64,000 nucleotides of DNA, from the NCBI GenBank assembly GCA_030248295.1, contig JASANH010000908.1, positions 124,001 to 188,000 of the forward strand. Direction: 5' to 3'. Source of the stretch: Mesodorylaimus sp. YZB2_4 (lineage: Eukaryota > Nematoda > Enoplea > Dorylaimida > Dorylaimidae). The first letter of the stretch is position 1. Each line of letters begins with the position of its first letter. The notes beneath the pieces were generated by a model. The model was given only the letters and a program-made list of their open reading frames with translations, made no database searches and was not told where the DNA came from. Made by a program: the position numbers and the translations under genes. Shown piece after piece: positions 46,880 to 58,380 of the stretch.

Positions 46880-48180
46880 ACGGCTGATCTTATAAGCGAG
46901 TGGTCCAAGGTCTTCTATATCCCAAATTTGGTAGAAAGACTTATCCTGCAGATGTATTGGGACATGGGCTAGTTTCCTTCGGGAGGGGGGGGGTTAGTGC
47001 CCTGGTTCAGGGGGGCTGGTGCGCCTCTCCTAATCGTTAGTCTGGGCCGGCACGACGAGACTGACGCGTGAGCGGGAGATCGAGTCGAGTGCTCGATTTT
47101 AGTATGACCATCAGTAGAGAACTGGTCCAGAGTTCCTGGTCTGAACTTGCTCTGTGAGCACTTAGGGCTCAAATCTGTCAGAACCATTTGAGGGCCGACG
47201 TGTGCGGCTGCTCCCCAAATTGTGAGTCTATACGGCTCTTCCAGAGAGTTGCAAAATAAAGCCCACACGAGGTGCTATAGACTGCGTGGGGTCGTTCCTG
47301 TGACGAGCCAGCCTCTGGTCACCTGGTCCAAGATATGATGCTCACGCTGACCACCAGTTCTACTGTCGAGCACTAGACCAAAGTCAACACCAAAGGATCC
47401 CTCACGAACCATGCAGGAGAGAAGATGTTTTAAAAGTCCTAGATTTTCCCACAGACAAATCCGGACAAACCGAGTACCTGCCCTGGAGTCCCCCTTGACT
47501 CCTCCAGTATGAACTAAGGAAAACGACGACCGCAGATGCGCCTTGAGATTGTGCTGATGAAATCCTTGGCTCGCCATAGGGCAATCTGGGCTGACCAGAG
47601 GATGGCTCAAGCCACAGGAACAGCCGCGCAGTCCACAGACACCTCATGCCGAGTTTATTGCCACTACAAGGACTGTGAGACTAACAATTCGAGGAGCAGC
47701 CGCACTCGCCGGCAGTCAAAGGGGTTCTGACGGGCCTGAGCCTCAAGTGTTCACAGAGCAAGCTCAGAGTAGGGACTCAAGACTAGTTCGCTACCGATGA
47801 CTGCAAACCAAACCCGACACTCGACTTCGATCTCGCACTCAGTCTCGAGCTAGCCGACTTAGAAGAGGCAAAGCAGTTCCCTGAATCAGTGCATCTACAG
47901 TATAGACCAGAGAGCATAGTACATGCCACTACCACTGATCGAGGTCCCTGGCTGCACACCATACCACAGGTCTGCCAAATGGGTTGAGCAAATGCGCAGA
48001 TACGCTCCCCACGAAGATGAAGGAATTAGCTGAAAACTATTCGAACAAGAGAAAGCACTACAGTAATTTAACCCGGGGCCTGTTCTTATGCTGCAATTGT
48101 TCTTACCCACTGAGCCCACTGCCATAGCTACAAGATATCCCCGAGAATTCTAGGTGCCCTCAAGCGGTAAAAGTCACATC
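46880..48180. repeat. Dispersed repeat C, copy 2
   Basis: A longer relative of 36180-36900. It shares CGAGTGGTCCAAGGTCTTC, TTATCCTGCAGATG, CACAGACAAATCCGGACAAA, CGAGTACCTGCC and GAAAACGACGACCGCAG, and ends near GAATTCTAGGTGCCCTCAAG. Several frames of 60-110 codons inside it carry no protein signature. Confidence 0.6.
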
Positions 48181-48390
48181 AAGTCTAACCCAGTCTTGTC
48201 CAGGGAAATCTGGACATCGACACAGAACTACGCAGCTTCCTGGGCATCTGCATGACATGCAAAATACTTGTCCGAGCAGCGGATCTTCAGTGCATACAGA
48301 TCCACAGTAGGCTACAACAGACTGTCTTATTGCAGGCTTCATGTAACACACCTTCTCTTTGGCACGACACAGGTCTCATAAAGTGTCTGG

Positions 48391-48412
48391 TCACCCCCCC
48401 CCCCCCCCCCCC
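48391..48412. repeat. Poly-C run
   Basis: An uninterrupted run of cytosine of around 20 bases. It is a simple repeat close to the left end of foldback family B copy 2. Confidence 0.8.
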
Positions 48413-48452
48413 CGCCTGGCTATCGTTCATTTCAAACAAGAAAGCCCTGACT

Positions 48453-48888
48453 CTGACAAGGGAACATCACCAACCGTCAAGTCGAACTTTGGAAACCGAA
48501 AAATTGTAACATGTTTCTGGGTGCAAAAGAGAGCTCTGCGCAAAATATTAGAGGCGTCTGGCCAACTGGTCAGCAATGGTCTGCGCTTAGGTTACAGTGA
48601 AATTTTCAATGTTGGATTTTTTCTGAAAAAACCCTGAACGAGAGTGCTGGAAGCTTTAAACTCGAAACTACGAGCCCAAAAACCTAGTTTGGAAAGAACT
48701 CTGCATGTTTTCCTAAACGCTGGGTTTCCTAAAAACACAAAAATTCGGGACTTTGGACGCTAACCACTGCTGACCAGTTGACCAGACGCCTCTAATATTT
48801 TGCAGAGCTTTATTTTGCACCCAGGAACATGTTACAATTTTTCGTCTTCTAAAGTTCGACTTAACAGTTGGCGATGTTCCCTTGTGAG
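48453..48888. repeat. Foldback MITE family B, copy 2 (fullest)
   Basis: 436 bases. The left end CTGACAAGGGAACATCACCA pairs with the right end TGGCGATGTTCCCTTGTGAG (approximately). Long matched arms include AAAATTGTAACATGTTTCTG against CAGGAACATGTTACAATTTT, and GGCGTCTGGCCAACTGGTCA against TGACCAGTTGACCAGACGCC. No coding content. Confidence 0.85.
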
Positions 48889-49509
48889 AAGTACGAGTAT
48901 AAATATGCGGATTTGCAGTATGTTCGTCAAAGGTCTGCGGTCACTCTAAATTTTACCCCTCGATTACGGGAAACGTGAAATGACTTCGGACGCTGCCGCA
49001 CAAACGAATTATGTTGTGCACCAAATGACGCCCTGTCGTGCACACACGACGGATCGATACACGTGTTTGCTTCACTGTCGAAACCAGTTCATTTGATGTT
49101 TCACCGCTATTAATAAACGGCGCACAGCCGTTTCTGTGCTGGTCGATGACCCTCGCAGTACAGTACGTATTAATTTCGTGCTGAGCTCTGCATAGAGAGC
49201 GAGGATTTTTTGGAAAGCTGCTTGGCTCACAAGCGGCGTTGAACGAAACAAAATACAATTGTTACCACGTAACATGTGCCGTCAGCACGTTGAATACACT
49301 CCTACTGTATTTCAGAAATAACGTTAGACCCTGCAGGAATCACGGATTTGTCTGCGGCGCAGGAGAAAGCCAGCTGATATATCACATTCCATCACTTCAC
49401 TAAACTGGAAACAATCAGCGCAAGGAATATATTGTCAGTTAGATTATGTATCCCTCCACCAAAACAGATCTGCCACCTAAAGCTATGCAAACCGTACTGG
49501 ACAACGGAA
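48889..49509. other. Spacer before CRAL-TRIO gene end
   Basis: No gene recognised. It should hold the 3'UTR of the CRAL-TRIO gene. Confidence 0.4.
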
Positions 49510-52421
49510 TCAACTATTCAACCCATCAATACAAAACCGTTTATAGGAGGTCAACACGGTACGCAAGGGACTACTGTCGCCATGACTCGGTGTCGATGGT
49601 GCCGAATCGATGAACCCATACGACAGCAGATCCTTGAAATAGTCTTCCGATGCCTTCACTCGGTTGGACCAGTCCTTGGAACAGAACTCGGCGGCACTGC
49701 CTCCGAAATCAGCAGGCAGAGCTTCACTGTCCACGTGCTGTTGTAGTGAGAGGAGACTGGATCCGTGAAAGAACAGCTGCAAAAATGATATTACATAAAC
49801 TGAGAACCATGCATATAAAATTACACACCCTCTGTCTGAACTTTTCAGTCATAAATGGTTTCATCAAAGTCAATACGCCATCGACCAATGGAGACTCATT
49901 GAAAATATGGATAGCTTTCAATCGGCAGGGAAAACAATCTTGAAAACTTGCAAAAGCCTTCTTCACTGACGCTGCTTTGATATGTTGAAACACGTGAGAA
50001 AATGATAATGCACTGGCGTCGATCAGAACAATTACGCCGTTCACCTGTTTTGAAAAATACAAAATTAGTTACTGTGCGATAGATTTTAAAAACAGATTTA
50101 GTTTTAAGAATTTTTTAGTTTTACAATTCAATAATTTAAATTCGCGCGCTAAGCTTCTTATAGAATTATGACGTGACTAGACGTGTTATTTGGGATGGTG
50201 CGAGGATCAATGTGCGGCTATACTATACATATGCATCACATATAGTATAGCCATGAAACAATGGGCAGTTATTTTTTACAGGATGAAGAGGGAAGCCATG
50301 GCTAGTGTGCAAGGTGAAGCGACATAAGCCAGATTACGAATATCGATTTGCAATAAGCAGCTGTTGGAGAGGTGTATCTCGACCTGTTCAAGCTAGCAGC
50401 CGCATCCATGGCGCATTCACGCTCACAAATTCCGTAAGTTTACGCCGCATACGGCTTCCAGACGAAAGTGACTGACTGCAAGACTCGGCTGGTCAGGCAA
50501 AAAATACAAAAATATTTGCTTACCTGTGTTGACTCGTTGCAAATTTCTAATTCTACACTCAATAGTAGGGCTTTCAGAATATCGTCGAAACTACACACCT
50601 CGGGTCTCCAGTTGCCTGAAACCACAGATATATGTACAGGAATAGGTCAATGACGGTACGAGCCGATCTTGTGTTATGTCGATGAAGAGTGATATGAAAT
50701 CAGGACGACTGCGAGCATCAGTAACGCAAAGACACACACCAATTTAGGCGCCCCAATAACGGTCTGAGATAAGGACTAATATAATAGATGTACCTTCCCA
50801 GTCTGCTTGAGGGCGGAAGGGATGAGGGACTATCTTCCCAGTCACAACACCCGCAATCTACCCACAGGAAACGGCACAGCAGCCAGCAGACGGGCTCTAG
50901 CCTGTGTGACTCACTCAGTACAGGTGGTCCGCGTGGAGTAAAGATAGGTTCGGATCACTTTTCGGGGATCAAAATTGTTTTCTTATTTTTGAGCGATTTT
51001 CCGTTTTAAAGTACAATTTTCACACGTACAGCTTTTTTTAAATTACTTTTCCGATTATCAATCATCTATAAACTGAAATTCATCAAAAACGCAGTCTCGA
51101 TACAGGCTCGAACACGGATAAGCCAAGCAGGCTTTCCTACCACCCATAGAATTGCACGAAGAGCTGCTACAGGCTTTGATAAACAGACAGCAGCTTCCAG
51201 CATAGCGTGCTTTTGCCTGTCTATTTATGAGAATTCCAATCGTTAGAACCCCCAAACACGCCAAACCGATGGGGGTGCATATCCCCATTCTTGACCTTAG
51301 AATGGGGAGATGCAACTCGAGATCCGAGGCTGTCCAAAAGCCTGAGGAAACCAGTGTCATATGATGTTTCCCTGATGCGGACAGCGCAGGAGAAGGAAGT
51401 CCAGAGGGAAAACTGGTTTTCTTTCCGGATTTCCAGTTCCTTCCTCCAGTGAATGTGGGCCATTAGGTCAGGTTCGACTTTCAAGGTCCCAGCCAGCTAT
51501 CGGAAAAACGGGCTAAGTGGGTGCTAAAGGAAATAACAAGACTTCCCTCAACGTCAACTTCGCACAACCCTTAGCACTTACAGGCTTTGAAAACGAGGAT
51601 TCTTCTTCCATAATAATCGACAGCATTATCCAAAAATGCTAAAATGTTTTCGTCAAAAACATGGCCGACACTTGATGGAACCAAATTAGAAAAGATATCC
51701 GTCTTGTACGTGTGTCTAGCCGAATAGTAATTTAACAGCAATTTCATTGATCTTTCGTAATCGAATTTACGAGCACGGAGAAATCTAAAGGAAATGCAAT
51801 CTGTTTTTCGAGGCTGACAAAAGATTTTTTGACGCGCACGGGGCCCAAAATCTTAAAAAAGTTGGCGCTTTTGCCGTTTGGTCCCCAGGCAAAGGCTAGT
51901 ACAAGGCTGGCTGAAGCCTGATATTAGCCTAAGCTTAAGTTTTATACCAGACTAAGCCTAAGCCTAGGCCTAGTATCAGTCTAAGCCTAAGTCATATGCC
52001 AGCCTAAGCTAACCCATGTTGGGGACCAAACAGCAAAAGTGCCGAAAAAAGTTACAACGGGATATCCAAAAGAGGGGATCCTAATCAGTTGGCGACATTC
52101 TTTGAAAAATATGAACAAAACAATGAGCAAACCTGAGAAGGAATGATTCTTCTACACAAGGTCGTAGGCCGGGTTGATTCTCCATTTCGGTCACAATCAT
52201 TTGTCGCAACGCCTCGACATCTCGTCTTCGCCATTCCGCCTTCTCGTGAAGTTCCTTGTTCGCTTTCAGCGACAAATCCGAGGTCAATGTTCCCGTCGAC
52301 CCTGATGATGGTGGGGGAGAAAGATTCGAAATCGCATTTTCGGCGCCTAAAAGTTCGATAAAACTGCCATTAAGTTCCGTCAAAAGAAATCGAAAAATGT
52401 ACCTGAAGACACATTTTCCAT
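49510..52421 (-). CDS. CRAL-TRIO lipid-transfer protein (TTPA/clavesin-like)
   Basis: Exons (complement): 52403-52421, 52133-52346, 51582-51784, 50524-50615, 49829-50044, 49510-49776. All phases agree (1, 2, 1, 0, 0), giving 336 aa. The family binds a lipid (tocopherol, retinoid or phosphoinositide) in a closed pocket and moves it between membranes; it is cytosolic. Visible: a Ser-rich N-terminus; CRAL-TRIO N helices DVEALRQMIVTEMENQPGLR and ESFLLRFLRARKFDYERSMK; then the SEC14 domain VDYYGRRILVFKA, FDDILKALLLSVELEICNES, VNGVIVLIDASALSFSHVFQ, DCFPCRLKAIHIFNESPL; LFFHGSSLLSLQQHV with LPADFGG at the end. The tail after residue 300 is diverged. The exon 2 donor (GTTTGC) is non-standard. Intron 2 contains a small element with telomere-like motifs. 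No break seen. Confidence 0.92.
51855..52053. repeat. Small inverted-end element with GCCTAA motifs
   Basis: The ends GTTGGCGCTTTTGCCGTTTG and, inverted, CAAACAGCAAAAGTGCCGAA extend to about 34 paired bases. The interior (51914-52010) contains four exact GCCTAA and two GCCTAG units with related AAGCCTGA and TAAGCTTAAG. It lies within intron 2 of the CRAL-TRIO gene. Confidence 0.75.
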
Positions 52422-52866
52422 TTCAAAAAAATTACTGAAAACAGAAACACCTTCGATTCGGGCTCACTCCTTGCTGCGGACAGCGAACGAGTAAGCAATT
52501 TCAGCCCAGCAGACAACGAGCCCATACATGGCAGAACTCTTTACTATTTATTGGCGGGAAATTTGAATAAAAAACTGCGCCAGTATGCCAAAACCGGCAA
52601 CGAGACCCGACCTTGCGGAGGTGGCAACGTGGAAAATTTGACTTGTCCAATTGACCAATGACGTCGCGCCGATGTTGAGGGGGGTTGTTTTGAAATTCGT
52701 GCGCGGGATATAGAATTTTCAAGTTTTTGAAAACCGTAAAAGGTTATGCTTTGGATGTCCATCGCCGAAATCTGAATTCTCAGGCTCGATCGACCAGCGA
52801 CAGCTCATTCGATGCGCAGTGCTTTCATCCTCGCCAACTGTAGCAGGACCTTGGTTTGAACAACAA

Positions 52867-53954
52867 GGGGTCATTCATAAAGGACGTCCATCCTGGGGGG
52901 GGGGGGGGGGGTCAGCGGAAAGTGTATTGAATTACGTAGATGGGGGAGGGGGAGGCTGACGCCAAGTGGACGTCAACTTCACAAAATTAGTGCGAGATAT
53001 CTCAGAAAATCGGCGTCATGATCATTACTAAATACGAGATATAAAATCACTATTATTCAAATAATCAAACGTCGATCCAAAGACTCTTCGTTTGGTGACT
53101 CAGATCAAGTTCAAGTTCAAGTTTTTCAAAACATTTTTTTATCCTTCAGCTTCTCAGGCGGATAAACGATTTTGGTGGTGCTGGCGGGGTTTTTGTCGCT
53201 GAAATCGGGTGCCTTCAGTGATAAAGCCTAGCAGGCGTAGGAGAAGTCGGCCGGACAAACCCTGACTTATAGAGTTTTGCGACTATATCTACCGCTGAAA
53301 CATCAAACCGACGGGCTGACCCTTCCCAGCAAGGGGGGCTCGATTACTCTCCCCCACTCGCCATGGTCCACTGGCGCCAGAACTTACACTTATTTGTTCC
53401 TTCTCTGTGATGTCAGAGACGATGCTGAGCTGCCAGCATCGACTGATCCGATCCTCAGCGTGTATCCCGATCTCGATGGTGCTGATTCGATTCAAGAAAT
53501 GAGATACTAATATGAAGGGGGAGACGTCTTTGCTACTACGCCCTCACTAGCCTGCATTTCTCGCTGTCACTGTTTCTGACCACTCCAAAAAACTCTGAAG
53601 AACACCACCTCCTAAAGCGGAAGTCAATACCAATGTGGGAGAAAATTTGCGATTTTTCAATGATATGTAGCGTGGTAACAAAGATTATTTACAAGCAGAA
53701 ACAGCGCGAAAAATTTTAGTTGCAATTTCGGCAGATGCGGCAGTCGAATCAGACTGAAGCGTGATCCCCATCATTTTGGTGGATCGGTCGATGCTGGTAG
53801 CAATGCTTTTTTAGAATGAATATTTTCTATGGAGGGGGTCCGCTTGGTGGACGTCCATTTTTAGGGGTCAGGGCAAAATGGACATTAGGTGGATAGGGGG
53901 AGGGGGTTGTCAAAAAACGCGTTTTTTGCTGGACTTTATTTGTGGATGGCCTCC
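52867..53954. mobile_element. G-run element, family D copy 1
   Basis: The outer ends GGGGTCATTCATAAAGGACG and, inverted, GGAGGCCATCCACAAATAAAG are related. Inside each end is a block of G-runs on the same strand: a long poly-G near 52899 with GGGGGAGGGGGAGG, and GGGGGAGGGGG near 53900. The middle (about 53270-53510) resembles 30.6-30.8 kb. No transposase frame. Confidence 0.6.
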
Positions 53955-55019
53955 AAGGAAAAATTTAAGAAGCCATAAAATAATTTTATGCATACCACAA
54001 CAAAACTCATCAGAATCCGAAAAAAACTAAGCTCAAATTTAACGAAACCGAAAATCAGTCAACGGATTTCTTCAAGATATTTATAATCGCTCTTACAGAA
54101 ACATTTGCAGCAATTGTATCAAAATTTGATTACTATGGCGGATAAACTGTTTTAGCACGTTTCATACGAGCTTGTTGCACAAGTTATTCAGCACCAAAAT
54201 ATTCTTCTCGAATATTTTCGACGATACTCAAAATTCCGTTTAGGCTCATAACAATCCACACTCCACTTGTGGCAAATATAAATCCTAACGATCCGTCGGG
54301 AGAGGCATCGAAAAAGGGCCGAGATGGGATTGAGGCGAGCACGGCTCATCGGCAAGACTCTATCAACCCGCCATTTATTCTTGGAGAAAATCACAGGAAT
54401 ACTAGCTGCTTTCATATGCTTCTTCTCCTAAATTACAACAATTCCTTCTTCTGTATTTTCAGAAAATATGCAGCTGATACTGTGTGCTGGTCACTTGTCC
54501 AGGTATTCAATTTATGGTCGAAGATCATAGCTCTACTGTCTCCGAAATTCATAATTACGAAAAAATTTTTGTCCCGACAATCAAGTGAAGCCGTTAAACC
54601 GCATAAACTGTTTGACTTCTTGAATAATTCCTGAATCGAATGACCTCATTTCTTCCAGTATTAGCTGAAGATTGAAGAGGAAAGCAGTGCACTACCATGC
54701 CGCCATACATTTTAAAAAATTTAGCATTTATTTACTCGGGACATTCGATTTGGATTCATATTTCCTGGTGACATGTTGCGTAGGATTTTGTGAAAGAAGA
54801 CTTATCATGGATAGTACAGAGTCATAGCTACAGTATGTTTGCTAATGTGGTTGGTTACGACGTCACATCAGCAAAGACATCAACGAGAATGATATTCTAA
54901 GACCAGTGATTAACGTTACGCAGCCCGGAACGTATGTGGGTATATCGCCTGCAATCACTGACAGTTGATTCTAACTGTGACGATTCCGTATAATGTAGGA
55001 ATCTAGCACCTGGTGAACA

Positions 55020-56110
55020 TGGATTAAGTGTGCCGATTATAAGAACATCGCGCCTGTTATCACGCCGGCCTTGCGAATTTTGATAAATCGATCACTGTCG
55101 GAAGAGTCTTTTCCAGCGATCTGGAAAGGGGCCCAGGTCACGCCAATTCCCAAGCCAGGTAATAAAAGCAGTCTCAAATCGTATCGCCCGATTTCCCTGT
55201 TATCGATACTGTCAAAACTATTGAAGCGCCACCTTGATCAACTGATCCGCCCTTTTTTTGTCATTATCGCTGATCCATGCCGCGCAATTTATCTATGATT
55301 CCCTCAATTCGGAAAATTACAAATTTTTTGTTGGGACTTTCTTGGATTTGGAAAAGGTGTTCGAGCAGGTAGTGCACTCATTATTATTAGAGCGACTTCA
55401 TGGAAATCGCCGTATTCCGACGAAAAACTCATTTGCTGACTTTCGTCTTACCTCCATGGGAGGTCTCAATGAGTGGTGATCGGAGACTGTTCTTCGGGCA
55501 CTGCTCCTGTGTGTTCAGGCGTGCCTCAGGGCAGTGTCCTGGGACCGACACTTTTTGCAGCCTATATCGACTTGCTATTGCAACAGTTTTGTGGTCTATT
55601 CCCATCATCTCTGCTACAAGCCTTCGCTGATGGTACCGCCCTGTTTATCCCAGTTGAACGTCTGAAAGAGGCAAAAAAAACGCAATGCAACCAGTGATCG
55701 ATTTTATCGCGGCCCGGGTGGAAGGTGCCGGCTTGGATTGCATCAGAACCATCTTTATTTTTGCGCGGTCATAGGATCACTTTTTTAACGAGGTAAAACA
55801 TCTTGGTGTTATTTTTTGTCCAGACTTGAAGTTTACTGAGCATGTGGTTGAGATCGTTAAGAAGTCCAATGTGCTTTAAGATCGTCGTCAAGATCATTAA
55901 GAAGTCAAATAGATGCGCTTAGACGTAAACTTGGAAGGCACAAGCATCCTTCAGTTTTGGGATCAGTTTATAATGCCTGTGTCCGTTCTGTTTTGGAATA
56001 CGGCTCTGTATGCTGGGATCCGGTTTTAAAAGCTGATATTTCTAAATTGGAACGGTTGCAGTTTTATGCGCTTAGGCTGTATCTATATGATTTTACGTGC
56101 GCTTAGGAGG
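55020..56110 (+). mobile_element. Non-LTR retrotransposon reverse transcriptase, decayed
   Basis: Pieces in several frames. PAIWKGAQVTPIPKPGNKSS and SYRPISLLSILSKLL are RT blocks 1-2. LIHAAQFIYDSLNSE comes next. Then SGVPQGSVLGPTLFAAYIDL and FADGTALFIPVE appear, where the catalytic block normally reads YADDT-like, so one catalytic Asp is Gly here. Further on, SVYNACVRSVLEYGSVCWDP and LERLQFYALRL are the C-terminal part. The order and motifs fit Jockey/CR1-type LINEs. Frame changes and stops show it is dead. It interrupts the PP2C-like pseudogene. Confidence 0.88.
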
Positions 56111-56157
56111 ATGCTTTAAACAGAGCTAGCTGGTCGTCACTAAGCGATAGTAGAAAG

Positions 56158-56373
56158 CGTCCGCCGCTTGAGGGCACCCAGAGAGTCGCCCAAAGCCAGG
56201 TGTGCAAGGCCAGCGACGGACTTACAAACTGCCGTCGAAGACCAGTTCCCACTCTGCGAACGGCCTCACTATACTGCCGTCCTTAGCCAGAACAGAACTG
56301 CGGCCTAACAGTCGGGGCTACTGGCCCAAGCAATGCGGGACCAACGCCTTAACCAACTGAGCCATCGCGGCTT
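56158..56373 (-). repeat. tRNA-derived SINE head, reverse orientation
   Basis: Read on the minus strand it begins CGCGATGGCTCAGTTGGTTA, a strong tRNA A box (TGGCTCAGTTGG), and continues GGCGTTGGTCCCGCATTGCT. It lies head-to-head with the plus-strand SINE that starts at 56374. Confidence 0.75.
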
Positions 56374-56770
56374 TTCTAGCGGCTGCGGTGGTGCAGCAGT
56401 TTGGCATTCGTCTCTCCGTATCGCTTGGGAGCGAGTGGCTGGGCTCGTCCCGGGTTCGATCCCCGGTGATGGAGGTCGGTTTGCGAAGCATAAACCCTCG
56501 CTGACCTTGCACGCCAGGCCGTGGGTGACTCGCCCGGTACCGCCGAGGTGCTCCGATTGGAGAGACGGAAGCCAGACGAGGAGACAGTCTCGGCTGTCGA
56601 ACATTAATAAGGGTTTAAAGCCGGCCCGCTATCTTCTGAGGAAGTCAGTGTCCTGTCCTGGGCCCTCGTGTGAAGGTGTTCCTAGTGGAGACTCGTAGAG
56701 GAAAGCTGCTGTGTGTGCTGGTCCCCGCATAGCCATGCTTGTAAGGTTTGACTGGTGACTAGTTACGCAA
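56374..56770 (+). repeat. tRNA-derived SINE, family 2
   Basis: TTTCTAGCGGCTGCGGTGGTGCAGCAG forms the A-box side. GGTTCGATCCC (56453-56463) is a perfect B box. The body CCCTCGCTGACCTTGCACGC, with CCGAGGTGCTCCGATTGG and GACAGTCTCGGCTGTCGAAC, recurs at 62.5-62.7 kb and inverted at 61.9-62.1 kb. The tail CCCTCGTGTGAAGGTGTTCC is shared with family 1. Confidence 0.85.
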
Positions 56771-57300
56771 ACCGAGCTTCGGCTCACAAAACTTTCAAAA
56801 AAGGAATCAGTAACGTGGCTGATATGGTAGGAATCTACAACAAATCACGCACATTTTGCCAGTCCCAGTGGGTTGAAAGCGGGCAAGTAAAAATGTGGCC
56901 TTCCACTCGAACTCGTAGCTGTGCGCACAAGCCCCATATAACTACATAGGTATGCAGGAAAAGGTTTATTCGGTGTAAAAGCTTTTTTGAGTTGCCGACT
57001 CAGAAAGAGGATTCAGCGATATCAGTCACCAGAAAGCGAAGACTCGCCGTTGATCTAATGGCGACATCTAATTCACTAACAATCAGCATCGAATGCTTTC
57101 ATTGCCGTCCCGTCATCTTCGCAGAAGAGGTTAAAAATCTTTGGCAGATGGAAAATCAAGTTTCATCGGTCACGGGAATACTGTATAGACACACAGTAAA
57201 GTATAAATACAGTCGAAGGTGCATTCAGTTTAGCGTCGAACGAGCTGACTTCGCTTGTTCTATGTCGAATTTTCTTATTTTCACGACAGCATGATGCGCT

Positions 57301-57424
57301 AAGCTCAAAGTACACAGTTCGGAGCGATGCGACATTTTTGGGTGAACTGACAATGTGTAAAGATGCCTACAAAGTCGCATCGCAAGCTTAGTTGACGCAT
57401 CGCATCGAACTATACTTCCAGCTT
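57301..57424. repeat. Short palindromic MITE, family A copy 3
   Basis: GCGATGCGACATTTTTGGGT, GAACTGACAATGTGTAAAGA and the right arm CGCATCGAACTATACTTCCAGCTT match copies 1 and 2. The left arm has lost about 18 bases. Confidence 0.75.
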
Positions 57425-58380
57425 AATTTTTTCAAAAGTTTATGATTGCACATAAGTGAAAAAAATCGGGACTGAACAAACCGCTTTTGCACATCCCCCC
57501 GGTCAGTCTGTTTGGTCGAAAGTAGAATTCAGGTTTTCTCTTCTCTTGCCCCATGGGCCGTCTACTATCGAGATTGCAATCACCTGATCAGAAATCATTC
57601 GGTTATCAAATCTGCCTGGTCGTGCTTACACGCTCTCTTTACCTCATAGTCCCGTCCGGGCTTTCAAATCACTGTCAGGTAAACTCTAACAGTGCCGTAT
57701 TTGAATCCCCTGAAAAGACCGAATCCCAACAAAAATGAATGACCCGATCTTTGGCTGTGAAACGCAGAAAATCGATCCATCCTTTTCCTGCCTTTATCTT
57801 TAGCACCATAGAAAGTAATTTTTACATGTTTTTCATGTGCGAAGAGAATGCCATTTATTGATTACCTATTTCTTACACCCAGAATTTCACAAACTTACTC
57901 ATAAGTTCAAATTCTTGGAAATTCATTTCAAGTATATCTGCTAAAAAATTTATGAAGTCATAAAAAATTTCTTGACCCGCGAAGTGGAACTTACGCGTAT
58001 CGGTGTAAATCAAAATGAACAAAATAAGGAAAACGCAAAACCCAAGTGTTTTCTTGTATCGCGGTGCACCAGCAATTCTCGAAGCTCCTGGTTTTTCTTC
58101 CATCTTTTTGTAAAAGTTGTTCGCAAACTTATTCTTGAAACAATCACGTACTTGACGCAGTTGAAGGAGACAAGATTGATGAAAGGCGTGCACTGCATGG
58201 CACCCCGACATACACTGTACATTGAAAATTTTGGCATATTTTATTCATTGCCCGTTACAATAGACAGATCACAATTCGAAAACGGAACGTGTAGGCAAGT
58301 TAATACAGTACTATAAAGATCACACGAATCAAACCTCTCAATTTTCCATGAAAAAAAGGCTAGACTTATTGACTCAATGT

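Larger units (their letters stand above)
54140..58106 (-). pseudogene. Broken PP2C-like gene split by transposons
   Basis: Pieces in gene order (complement). Exon 1 is about 57995-58106: basic, then TM KTLGFCVFLILFILIYTDT, ending in phase 1 like its siblings. A small piece lies at about 57903-57942. Exon 2 is about 57650-57850: KRMDRFSAFHSQRSGHSF and FGLFRGFKYGTV at the metal-site position. Exon 4 is about 54460-54645: NSLCGLTASL, a frame break, then VIMNFGDSRAMIFDHKL and SDQH. Exon 5 is about 54140-54440: NKWRVDRVLPMSRARL, a frame break, then ATSGVWIVMSL and EEYFGAE followed by an in-frame stop. Exon 3 was not found. Roughly 3 kb of retroelement and SINE sequence lies between exons 2 and 4. 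The frame breaks and stop leave it unable to make a full product. Not a processed copy, since exon pieces remain separated. Confidence 0.8.
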
